Shown here in pieces: positions 1 through 7,119 of a DNA stretch of 34,235 nucleotides; position 1 is the stretch's first letter; every line of letters starts with the position of its first letter. Origin of the DNA: Gordonia jinhuaensis (lineage in GTDB: Bacteria; Actinomycetota; Actinomycetes; Mycobacteriales; Mycobacteriaceae). A model generated the notes under the pieces. The model worked only from the letters and a program-made list of their open reading frames with translations, had not been told where the DNA came from and searched no databases. The stretch covers positions 1-34,235 of the forward strand of contig NZ_BMGC01000037.1 of NCBI RefSeq assembly GCF_014639795.1, read 5' to 3'. The translations under genes and the position numbers were made by a program.

Positions 1-12
1 CGGCGACGTTGG

Positions 13-996
13 TCACGCTCGAGTTTCTTGTCCACCACAGTCATCAGTGTCTCGGCTTTCAGTCAGGAGCACCGCTACCTCACACAAACCATCTGACACG
101 CTCTCTTCCAGTGTCGCGGCCTCGGTGATCACATGAATGATCACTTGTGCTTCAGCGGCTTGCACCATCGCCGGCGCGGGAACCGTCGCGTCACAGTCGT
201 CGTCGCCGCGGTCGCACTGGCACTCGAACAACTCGCCGGACAACAGGGCGAACACGGCATCGGAGCGGCGGGCCCCGTCACGCCGCGGATCGGACTCGCA
301 GACACTGTTCGCCAACGCGTCGACGCGGGCGGCGGCGACACGGACGTTCTCCGCGGTCATCGACGCATGCAGCACCGCCATGCCGTCAGTCGCGTGCTCG
401 GCCCAGACGCGGCGGGCCTCGTTCGCTGCTTTACGGCGTTCGCGGACGGCGGTGGGGTCGTGGCGGAACACGATCCGATCACACACATCCCGCAGGCGCT
501 GCAGCGACCAGCTCCCCTGCCGCCGCAAAGCCTCCGCCAGTTCCACATCCACCACCGGTGCATAGTCCTGCCCACCGACCAGACCGGTACGCGCAACGAT
601 CGTGCGCACATGCCCACCGGCGATCACCCCATCGTGTAGGCAGTGCGCGACAGCAGGCAGCGTGTTGAACAGGTGCATCGCATAACCCAACTCGGTTTCC
701 ACCGAGCCTTGGCTGCGCCCGACCATCATCGCGATCTCATTCGCCGCCCGCGCATGCGCGTCATACACACGCTGGTCGGAGTCCATGTACGGCGCGACGA
801 GGCGCTCATACACTTCCGACATTGCCCGAAGACGGTGCCAATCCACCAACGCACCCGCGCGCCGCGCCGACACGACAACCTCACCCAGACCGGCGGTATC
901 CACCTCATCGAGAGACTCGGGCAGCCCCAACACCGAGAGATCCGGCTCCACGTCAACAGACTCTTGATCAACAGACTCTGACTCAACCGGAGACAT
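13..996 (-). CDS. DUF222 / 13E12-repeat family protein, 3' end possibly frameshifted
   Basis: A 327-residue protein resembling the actinobacterial DUF222 (13E12 repeat) family, whose members usually carry a C-terminal HNH nuclease domain. The DUF222 part is visible: an early helical region, a VGRSQGSVETEL segment, a GVIAGGHVRTIVART segment, and RRDGARRSDAVFALL followed by a CQC segment. No HNH motif is present before the stop at 13-15. A second frame opens about 50 bases before that stop, reads LMTVVDKKLERDQRR and runs off the window, so a frameshift or an alternative C-terminus is possible. I chose the ATG at 996 because GGGAGGGGG lies about 7 nt upstream; an in-frame start at 1035 has no such site and would reach towards the SOS box. 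A LexA-type box lies 43 bp upstream, matching the known DNA-damage induction of 13E12 genes in mycobacteria. The biochemical role of the family is not settled. Confidence 0.75.
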   Translation of the reverse strand: MSPVESESVDQESVDVEPDLSVLGLPESLDEVDTAGLGEVVVSARRAGALVDWHRLRAMSEVYERLVAPYMDSDQRVYDAHARAANEIAMMVGRSQGSVETELGYAMHLFNTLPAVAHCLHDGVIAGGHVRTIVARTGLVGGQDYAPVVDVELAEALRRQGSWSLQRLRDVCDRIVFRHDPTAVRERRKAANEARRVWAEHATDGMAVLHASMTAENVRVAAARVDALANSVCESDPRRDGARRSDAVFALLSGELFECQCDRGDDDCDATVPAPAMVQAAEAQVIIHVITEAATLEESVSDGLCEVAVLLTESRDTDDCGGQETRA

Positions 997-1038
997 CGGA
1001 ACCCCCTCCCGGTGGATGAGTACGACTCGAACCATCTA

Positions 1039-1054
1039 TCGAATACATGTTCGA
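1039..1054. promoter_or_regulatory. Putative LexA (SOS) box
   Basis: The sequence TCGAATACATGTTCGA is a 16-bp near-perfect palindrome that fits the mycobacterial/actinobacterial LexA consensus TCGAAC-N4-GTTCGA with one mismatch. It lies just upstream of the DUF222 gene (minus strand), where LexA binding would block its promoter. Mycobacterial 13E12 genes are known members of the SOS regulon, which supports the call. Confidence 0.75.
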
Positions 1055-1345
1055 GACTACCGGTTGAAACATGCCCTGACAAGGGAAAACAGGGCCGAAT
1101 CACGAATTGCCCAAAGATCATTCACGCGAGTGACAAAGGGAACCGCACACGGCCAATCGCGACAGCTCGACCGGCGCAGCCGCCACTGATCTGGACGTGG
1201 GCGTTGTCGATCGGGTGCGCCTGGTCAGAGACATCAGAGCGGTACGGCCTCGGCATCGCCTCACATGCGATCTGATTCCGCCGATCGGTCTGCTGTTCTT
1301 TCGTTCACCCGTCCGATATGCCTGGCAGACCGGACATGCCTGCAC
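1055..1345. other. Intergenic region without a convincing gene
   Basis: About 290 bp between the divergent DUF222 and MFS genes. Short open frames exist on both strands but have no recognisable protein features or ribosome sites. Apart from the SOS box on the left and the MFS -10 element on the right I see nothing functional. Confidence 0.5.
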
Positions 1346-1351
1346 TAGGGT
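1346..1351 (+). promoter_or_regulatory. Candidate -10 hexamer for the MFS gene
   Basis: TAGGGT fits the actinobacterial TANNNT -10 element. Its last T lies 8 nt before the ATG at 1360, so transcription would start 0-2 nt before the start codon, giving a leaderless or nearly leaderless mRNA. No good -35 is visible. Confidence 0.45.
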
Positions 1352-1359
1352 CTGGCGAC

Positions 1360-2829
1360 ATGGACGATGGCTCGGATCTGACCAGGCGATCCGGCCACCG
1401 GCAGCAGCTCACCACCGCTGGCACATCCAGTACAGGGACCTCCAGTGCAGAGACTTCCAGTGGTGGCGATCCGGCCGATGCGACGATCCCCCGGCGCACG
1501 CTCTGGTCGTATGCCGCCGGCAGCGTCGGCACCGGCGGCTTCGGCACACTCCCCGGGCTCGTTCTGGCGTACTACCTCACCGACACGCTCTCGGTAGCGG
1601 CCGGAGCTGCGGCGGTGATCGTGGTGGCCCCGAAGATCATCGACCTCGTGGTGAACCCTGTTGTCGGGGCGCGAAGCGACGCACATGCCCGCGCCACCGG
1701 CAGCCGTCGCGGGTACATGATCGCCGGTGCGCTGATGATGCTCCCGCTGTTCATCCTCACCTTCGCCACACCCACCTCACTTCCGGTACCGGCCGCGGCA
1801 GTCTGGGTGCTGATCTTCTTCACACTGACCGCGATCGCGTACGCCTTCTTCCAGGCGCCCTATGTCGCATTGCCGGCCGACCTCACCACCGACTACCACG
1901 AGCGCACCCGGTTGCTGTCGGTGCGTATCGCAGTGTTGGCGTTGGCGATACTCGTCGTCGGCGCCGGCGCACCGGCCATCCGCGACGCCGCCGGTGGTGG
2001 CGCGGGCGGCTACCTCCTGATGGCCATCGCCGCAGCGATACTCATCTGCGCGGGCATGCTCGTCGCGAGCAGATGTGCACCATCGCGCGGCGCCCGCACG
2101 CAGACGCACGACCGCGTCGGCGCAGACGGTGGCGCTGTGCTGCGCGAAGGCATCACTGCGTTCCGGGAGATCAGCGACTTCCGAATCCTGTTGGCCGTCT
2201 TCGTCCTCCAGGCACTGGCGAGTGCGGTGATGCTCGGCGGCGCACAATACGTGGCCACCTATGTCCTCGACGACACGTCGGCGCTGACTCCGATGTTCGC
2301 CGCGCTCGTGGCACCGGCGATTCTGGTGATGCCGCTGTGGTATCGATTCGCCCGACGCCACGGAAAGGTGGTCGGACTGTTCGCGGCGTCGGCCACCTTC
2401 ACCGTAGCGGCCGCCTCGTTGGTGGTCGCGGTCTGGGCGCCGGGTCCGTGGATGTTCGCCTCGGTCGCCGTCGCCGGCGTGGGATACGCCGGGATGCAAG
2501 CGTTTCCGCTGGCGATGTTGCCCGATCCCATCCCCGGCGACGCACAACAGAGCGGCATCGACCGCAGCGGAGCCATCTCGGGAGTGTGGACCGCCGGTGA
2601 GACGGTGGGCCTCGCACTCGGTCCGGGTGTATTCCTCCTCGTGCTGGCAGCCTGCGGCTTCGTGTCCTCCTCCGGCGATCACACCGCTACACAATCGAGT
2701 ACGGCGATCACCGGTATCGCAGTGGGATTCTCGTTGATCCCGGCGCTGCTGGTGGCCGCGAGCATGCTCGTGTTGCGCAGGTATCGCGACACCACCGTCC
2801 GACACGACTCCACGAAGCAGACTCTGTGA
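1360..2829 (+). CDS. MFS transporter of the GPH (MelB-like) sugar:cation symporter type
   Basis: A 489-residue integral membrane protein with about 12 hydrophobic segments from residue 45 onward, the layout of the glycoside-pentoside-hexuronide:cation symporter branch of the major facilitator superfamily. The loop between helices 2 and 3 (SDAHARATGSRRGYMIAGA) is a degenerate form of the GPH loop motif. The first 45 residues are polar, Thr/Ser-rich and contain a threefold 5-residue repeat. The start at 1360 follows a likely leaderless promoter; an in-frame ATG at 1318 would add 14 residues but has no ribosome site. The stop overlaps the GTG of the PLP enzyme (GTGA), so the two genes are translationally coupled and the transporter probably brings in or expels a compound linked to that enzyme. 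The substrate is unknown. Confidence 0.85.
   Translation: MDDGSDLTRRSGHRQQLTTAGTSSTGTSSAETSSGGDPADATIPRRTLWSYAAGSVGTGGFGTLPGLVLAYYLTDTLSVAAGAAAVIVVAPKIIDLVVNPVVGARSDAHARATGSRRGYMIAGALMMLPLFILTFATPTSLPVPAAAVWVLIFFTLTAIAYAFFQAPYVALPADLTTDYHERTRLLSVRIAVLALAILVVGAGAPAIRDAAGGGAGGYLLMAIAAAILICAGMLVASRCAPSRGARTQTHDRVGADGGAVLREGITAFREISDFRILLAVFVLQALASAVMLGGAQYVATYVLDDTSALTPMFAALVAPAILVMPLWYRFARRHGKVVGLFAASATFTVAAASLVVAVWAPGPWMFASVAVAGVGYAGMQAFPLAMLPDPIPGDAQQSGIDRSGAISGVWTAGETVGLALGPGVFLLVLAACGFVSSSGDHTATQSSTAITGIAVGFSLIPALLVAASMLVLRRYRDTTVRHDSTKQTL
1423..1467 (+). repeat. 3 x 15-bp imperfect tandem repeat in the MFS N-terminus
   Basis: Three consecutive 15-nt units (1423-1437, 1438-1452, 1453-1467) share the core TCCAGT and encode TSSTG/TSSAE/TSSGG-like segments of the hydrophilic N-terminus. 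The unit length keeps the frame. This is one of many short head-to-tail duplications in the window. Confidence 0.8.
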
Positions 2830-4325
2830 ACGCCGATGACTTGCGGAGGCGCGCCGACGACGCACTGTCGGAGCTGACGTCCCTGCGTGAACACGACGCA
2901 CCCACGCACGGCGGTCATATCCTGTCCTACGTCTACGATTCGGGACTCGAGATCCTCGACAGTGTCGCCGCCGACGCCGCACGCCTGGTCCAGCCGGTCA
3001 ACGGCCTCGATCCGACGGTCTTCGGCTCGGTCGCCGCGATGGAGCGCGACCTGATCTCGTTCGGCCGCACAGTGTTCCACGGTCCCGAGGCGGTGGGTTC
3101 GGTGACCTCGGGTGGCACCGAGAGCTGTCTGCTGGCGGTCAAGGCTGCCCGCGACCACGCCGGCGCACAGCCCGGCACGGGATCGATCGTCCTGCCGTCC
3201 ACTGCACACGCGGCCTTCCTCAAGGCGGCAGAACTGTTCGGGCTGCGCGTGATTCGGGTGCCCGTCGACCCCGGCACCACCGCGGTGGACCCTGCCGCGG
3301 TGGCCTCAGCGATCGCCGACGACACGGTGTTGGTGGTGGTGTCGGCACCCAACTACCCCACCGGAACCCTCGACCCGGTGGCCGACGTCGCCGAGATCAC
3401 CGCCGCTCGCGGGGTGGCATTGCATGTGGACGCCTGCCTGGGTGGGTTCGCCCTCGCCTGGTGGGATGGTCCGGACCGGCAAGATCAACTGCCGCCCTGG
3501 GACTTTCGCGTTCCCGGTGTGACCAGCTTGTCGGCAGACCTGCACAAATACGGCTACGCCCCCAAGGGTGCCTCGCTGCTTCTGCATGCCGACCGCGACC
3601 GCCATCGTGCGCAGTATTTCGCGGTGACTGACTGGCCGGGATATCCGGTGGTCAATCCGACACTGCTCGGGTCGCGGTCGGCGGCCGGACTCGCCGCCGC
3701 GTGGGCGATCACCCGCACGCTGGGCGAGTCGGGCTTCGCCGAACTGGTGTCGCAGATCCGCGTTGCGAGCGAACGGCTACTCGCCACGGTCGACGCGATC
3801 GACGGATTGCGTGTGGTGGGCGACCCGGTGGGGCCGGTGTTCGCGGTGGCCGCTGACGAGTCCGCCGCCGATCCACTCGACCCACATGTGTGGGGCGCGC
3901 AGGTCGGTACGCATGGTTTCACGGTGCAGGCCCAGCCGGCGTTCCCACAGGCCGATGGCACGGTGCTTCCGGCCACCACCCATCTGACGATCACGCCGGT
4001 GACCGCACGCGTGGTCGAGGAGTTGTCGGCAGCCATGTGTGCCGCGGCAGAGGAGGTACGGGGCACGCCGGCGGCCCAACCGCCGGCGGCCCTGACAGAA
4101 CTCGCAGCCGCATTCGACTCCGGTTCGGTGACCGTGGGGCAGGCGTTGTCGTTGCCCAGTGAGGCCGCCGGTGCCGCACTGGTCGCCGCAGGGCTCGATC
4201 CCCATGCACCGATCGCCGACGGCGGCTTGGACATGCCATCGATCATCGCGGCGGTACACGCGCTTCCCCGGCCGGTGACTGCGAAACTGCTCGCGGAATT
4301 CCTTGCCGCATACTGCAACCCGTAG
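2826..4325 (+). CDS. PLP-dependent decarboxylase/lyase, sphingosine-1-phosphate lyase-like
   Basis: A 499-residue fold-type I PLP enzyme of the group II decarboxylase/sphingosine-1-phosphate lyase group. Recognisable elements: the phosphate-binding SGGTESCLLAVKAAR near residue 100, HVDACLGGF (PLP-ring Asp), and SADLHKYGYAPKG with the Schiff-base lysine K241. These are followed by QYFAVTDWPG and GSRSAAGLAAAWA, both very close to the S1P-lyase pattern. Family members cleave or decarboxylate amino or phosphoamino substrates. About 75 residues after the catalytic fold (from LTELAAAFDS on) form an extra C-terminal tail not expected for the family. The GTG start overlaps the transporter stop by one base pair step (GTGA), so it is coupled to the transporter. 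An aromatic or acidic amino-acid decarboxylase role is an alternative; lyase likeness is the stronger reading. Confidence 0.82.
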   Translation: MNADDLRRRADDALSELTSLREHDAPTHGGHILSYVYDSGLEILDSVAADAARLVQPVNGLDPTVFGSVAAMERDLISFGRTVFHGPEAVGSVTSGGTESCLLAVKAARDHAGAQPGTGSIVLPSTAHAAFLKAAELFGLRVIRVPVDPGTTAVDPAAVASAIADDTVLVVVSAPNYPTGTLDPVADVAEITAARGVALHVDACLGGFALAWWDGPDRQDQLPPWDFRVPGVTSLSADLHKYGYAPKGASLLLHADRDRHRAQYFAVTDWPGYPVVNPTLLGSRSAAGLAAAWAITRTLGESGFAELVSQIRVASERLLATVDAIDGLRVVGDPVGPVFAVAADESAADPLDPHVWGAQVGTHGFTVQAQPAFPQADGTVLPATTHLTITPVTARVVEELSAAMCAAAEEVRGTPAAQPPAALTELAAAFDSGSVTVGQALSLPSEAAGAALVAAGLDPHAPIADGGLDMPSIIAAVHALPRPVTAKLLAEFLAAYCNP

Positions 4326-4445
4326 GCGCGTTCCCGTCTGTGCACAGCTGAGTCGGCGCACCGGCTCCGCCGCGAGATCTCGACACACCCCGACGGTCGA
4401 CGCTCATCCACCCGCCGCGGCCTGTCAACCCGCACAATAAATCCC

Positions 4446-5090
4446 ATGCAGATGCGGAGCGTGAATCTGTTGCCGACCACGCGGATGATGATTTCCGTCG
4501 TCGGCGGGATCGTGGTCGGACTGATCGTCGGCTTTCTCGCATCCGACGGCAGCCTCGGAGTGCTGGCGGGAATCGCGGTCACCGGAGGCGTTTTCGTCGC
4601 ACTGGGTTGGGCAGCCCTGTGGCCGATGGACGGCGATCAGTCGCGAGCCCATGCCCGCCGCGAGGACTTCAACCCGGCCGTCGACGAGCTGATCGTGGTC
4701 ATGGCCGCCGTATCGGTGCTCATCGTCATCCTGGCACTGGTGATCGAGGGCGGGTCACATGCGGGACGAGTACCCGCGATCCTGGCCCTGCTGGGGGTGT
4801 TCTCGGCGTGGGCGAGCCTGCACCTGATGTATTCGGTGCGTTACGCCTACCTGTACTTCGACGACGACTCGCCCGGCGGTATCGACTTCAACTCCTCGGA
4901 CACACCGGCATTCCGCGACTTCCTCTACTTCAGCTACAACCTCGGCATGACCTACCAGGTGTCGGATACGGCGGTGTCGGACCCCCTGATCCGCGCCATC
5001 ACGTTGCGGCACTGTCTTCTGTCCTACGTGTTCGGCGGGGTGATCTTGGCGTCGATGGTCAATCTCGTTGCCGGAATCGTCACCTCGTGA
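4446..5090 (+). CDS. DUF1345 family integral membrane protein
   Basis: 214 residues with about five hydrophobic segments (roughly 15-32, 36-58, 80-100, 112-130 and 185-210). The second half carries the DUF1345 hallmarks: a [14 protein letters not shown] segment, [22 protein letters not shown] and a final [20 protein letters not shown] helix. The function of the family is unknown. The gene stands alone, 120 bp after the PLP enzyme. CACAAT at 4433-4438 sits 7 nt before the ATG and could be the -10 of a leaderless transcript. There is no Shine-Dalgarno sequence. Confidence 0.85.
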   Translation: MQMRSVNLLPTTRMMISVVGGIVVGLIVGFLASDGSLGVLAGIAVTGGVFVALGWAALWPMDGDQSRAHARREDFNPAVDELIVVMAAVSVLIVILALVIEGGSHAGRVPAILALLGVFSAWASLHLMYSVRYAYLYFDDDSPGGIDFNSSDTPAFRDFLYFSYNLGMTYQVSDTAVSDPLIRAITLRHCLLSYVFGGVILASMVNLVAGIVTS

Positions 5091-5114
5091 CCGAGCCGCG
5101 GGCCGAGTTCGGGC

Positions 5115-5327
5115 TCAGGCGATGCTGCTGACGATCGCCACCACGACGCCGGCGATCGTCAGCACCGCAACCACCAGCGCCGCGGCCAGTGCACGACCTC
5201 GCCGACGCTGTTGGATCGAGACGACGGTGGTACCGAGCGCGGCGAGAATCACCGCCGCATAGACCGCGATACCCACCGTGAGCCCGGCAGCCGCCGATTC
5301 GCCGTCGGCAAGGAACTGGGGGGTCAT
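5115..5327 (-). CDS. Small two-helix membrane protein coupled to msrA
   Basis: A 70-residue protein with two predicted membrane helices (about residues 14-37 and 47-68) separated by a basic QQRRRGR turn. I do not recognise a family. Its ATG overlaps the msrA stop (ATGA, 5324-5327), so it is almost certainly translated from the msrA message. The coupling is the main argument that it is real; there are no catalytic motifs. Confidence 0.6.
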   Translation of the reverse strand: MTPQFLADGESAAAGLTVGIAVYAAVILAALGTTVVSIQQRRRGRALAAALVVAVLTIAGVVVAIVSSIA

Positions 5328-5830
5328 GCTGTGTTCCTCGCCGAGCCGGCCACGCTGTACTTGGTGAGCACCTCGGCGGGGATGTGACAGGAGTCCTCCG
5401 GGCAGCGAGCGAGCCGATGCTGGTGCTCGTCGGCGCTGCGCACGTAGGTGGTGAGCGGCGCAATCTCCACCGCGACGCGATCGGCATCGTCACGTTCGGC
5501 GATGAATGCGCGCGCCGCGTCCAGGTGTGCCGGATTGTCGGAATACACCCCGGTGCGGTACTTCTCGCCGACGTCGGGTCCCTGCTCGTTGACGCTGTAG
5601 GGGTCGATGATCTCGAACAGGTAGGCCATCAACTGCCCGACGTTCACGACCGTCGGATCGAATCGGGTGAGCACGCATTCGGCATAACCGTCGTACTCGC
5701 CGTCGAGGGGTCGGCTGGCGCCGTTCGCCCGTCCGGCCTCGGTGAACACCACCCCGGGCAATGTCGACACGAATGCCTGCACACCCCAGAGACAGCCGCC
5801 AGCCAGATAGATGTCCTCGGTCTCGCCCAC
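5324..5830 (-). CDS. msrA: Peptide-methionine (S)-S-oxide reductase MsrA
   Basis: A 168-residue MsrA, which reduces methionine-S-sulfoxide in proteins using thioredoxin-type reductants. The catalytic motif is GGCLWG with the nucleophile at C13; most MsrA enzymes have GCFWG, so the Phe that lines the substrate pocket is Leu here. The conserved NEQGPDVGEKYRTGVY segment follows near residue 81. Two further cysteines near the C-terminus (C143, C148) could be the resolving residues. Length is normal. The gene is followed by a small membrane protein with overlapping start and stop. The start at 5830 is the first ATG before the family's conserved N-terminus; a longer in-frame extension is unlikely. 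Confidence 0.9.
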   Translation of the reverse strand: MGETEDIYLAGGCLWGVQAFVSTLPGVVFTEAGRANGASRPLDGEYDGYAECVLTRFDPTVVNVGQLMAYLFEIIDPYSVNEQGPDVGEKYRTGVYSDNPAHLDAARAFIAERDDADRVAVEIAPLTTYVRSADEHQHRLARCPEDSCHIPAEVLTKYSVAGSARNTA

Positions 5831-6446
5831 GTGCCGATGCTACGACGCACGCACACGGGTTGTGCCACCGGTCCTCAGACGCCGACCGGGACTTCCCCGC
5901 ATCCGTCACCGGCCTACGTCAAGATCCAGACCGACGCGGGCCGAGTTCAACCACCGCTTGGGCGCGGCCTCAGTGCGAGTGGGGAATTCTCACTCATCAG
6001 AATCAAGGTAGGAGAAAGCAGATCAGACAGCACACCGCGTTGCCCCAGTCGACCAGCTGAGCGCAATCGAGCGGGACTCCATTTTGGGGTGGTGCCAGCT
6101 CGACCGTCGTGTGGGGTGTCGGGCACACGATCGACTCTCTCGGTCGACACAGTCACGAGATCCTTAGCGGATTCGAATGAGGTCGTGGCAGTTCAAGGCT
6201 GTCACAGATCGGGGCATCCGCTGGCGGATCAGCTCACGAGCAACGAACCAGACGGAACGCATCTCTCGTATAGCAAAGGCGCGAAGGCGACCGATTTGTC
6301 GTGGATTTCTGATAGCCTTCGGACCAGAATCGTGACGCTGTCGAACGCATTCCCGGGGCAGGAACGTGCGCACGTACGTCACGATCGATCAGCGCGAATA
6401 CCACGGATGATCAAACAATCCTGACTAGTTCCAGATTGGAATCCAC
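5831..6446. other. 616-bp gene-poor region left of the helicase module
   Basis: No open frame here has convincing protein character. It must hold the msrA promoter (minus) and a promoter for the gene at 6447. Base composition becomes less GC-rich towards the right. An imperfect inverted repeat (GAGTG...CACTC, 5977-5995) is present. I see no tRNA or clear attachment site. Confidence 0.5.
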
Positions 6447-7046
6447 ATGACGACAGTGACCCTCAAAGTCCTCGCCGGCGCCGGCGAGGATCGCGCGATC
6501 TGGTCCGTCGACATTCAGCCGACCTTTCAGTCGAGTCGACTCTGCGGTGCCTGGATGAACCCCGGACCCGAAGATCTGTCTGATCTGCTGCGCGGACAAC
6601 CGTTGCTTACTGTCGGTGCGTCACCTGAGCCAGCCGAACTCAGATGCCGGCACATCGACCTCGGCGAGACGCACCAGGCACTCGTAGAGAGCATCGACCA
6701 GCTCGCTGCGCTGAATCGCGCCTCACGAACGCCCAAGGGAAATCGACGCGCGCCATTGCCTCGACCCAAGGTACCTGCCATCCCCGAGGACATCCACGCC
6801 TCGGGAGGTAAACCGCCGCACGGCTTCGTGAATCCCAGCCCTGCAGCAATCTCCGCCGTTCGCGCTGCCCACTATCTCGCTGCGTTGGCCGATGCCTGGG
6901 CAAAAGTCGAAACTCTCCGGCTCAGTCGCGACTACCTCCGCGCTGACACAACGGATCATCGACAATTCCCGGTCAAATTCTCCGCGGACAGCAAGTTGCC
7001 AACGGCGAGCACGTTAGCGGAGGCAGCCCCCATCGTCACTGGATGA
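6447..7046 (+). CDS. Protein of unknown function upstream of the Pif1-like helicase
   Basis: A 199-residue protein I cannot assign. The N-terminal half (1-75) looks like an alpha/beta domain starting with a beta-strand pattern (TTVTLKVLAGAGE). Residues 95-130 are proline-rich and basic, probably a linker, and residues 130-165 (PSPAAISAVRAAHYLAAL) form a helical segment. There is no signal peptide, membrane helix or metal motif. It lies 73 bp before the helicase gene in the same direction, and both use fewer G/C third positions than neighbouring housekeeping genes, so they probably belong together. The ATG at 6447 has no strong ribosome site. Confidence 0.6.
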   Translation: MTTVTLKVLAGAGEDRAIWSVDIQPTFQSSRLCGAWMNPGPEDLSDLLRGQPLLTVGASPEPAELRCRHIDLGETHQALVESIDQLAALNRASRTPKGNRRAPLPRPKVPAIPEDIHASGGKPPHGFVNPSPAAISAVRAAHYLAALADAWAKVETLRLSRDYLRADTTDHRQFPVKFSADSKLPTASTLAEAAPIVTG

Positions 7047-7119
7047 ACGACAAGACGACGATCGAGAAAGACAGGCTATCCGCTGCGGGTGCGAGGATCA
7101 GAAAGCTAGGAAGGGTCAG

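Noticed and set aside
5097-5948. 14-bp direct repeat (CGCGGGCCGAGTTC at 5097-5110 and 5935-5948) flanking msrA, as possible attachment sites
   Set aside because: In GC-rich DNA of this length about ten such chance pairs are expected, and nothing between them looks mobile.
5384-6424. Long open frame on the plus strand over msrA and the following gap
   Set aside because: It is mostly the shadow of msrA in high-GC DNA and has no domain or plausible start.
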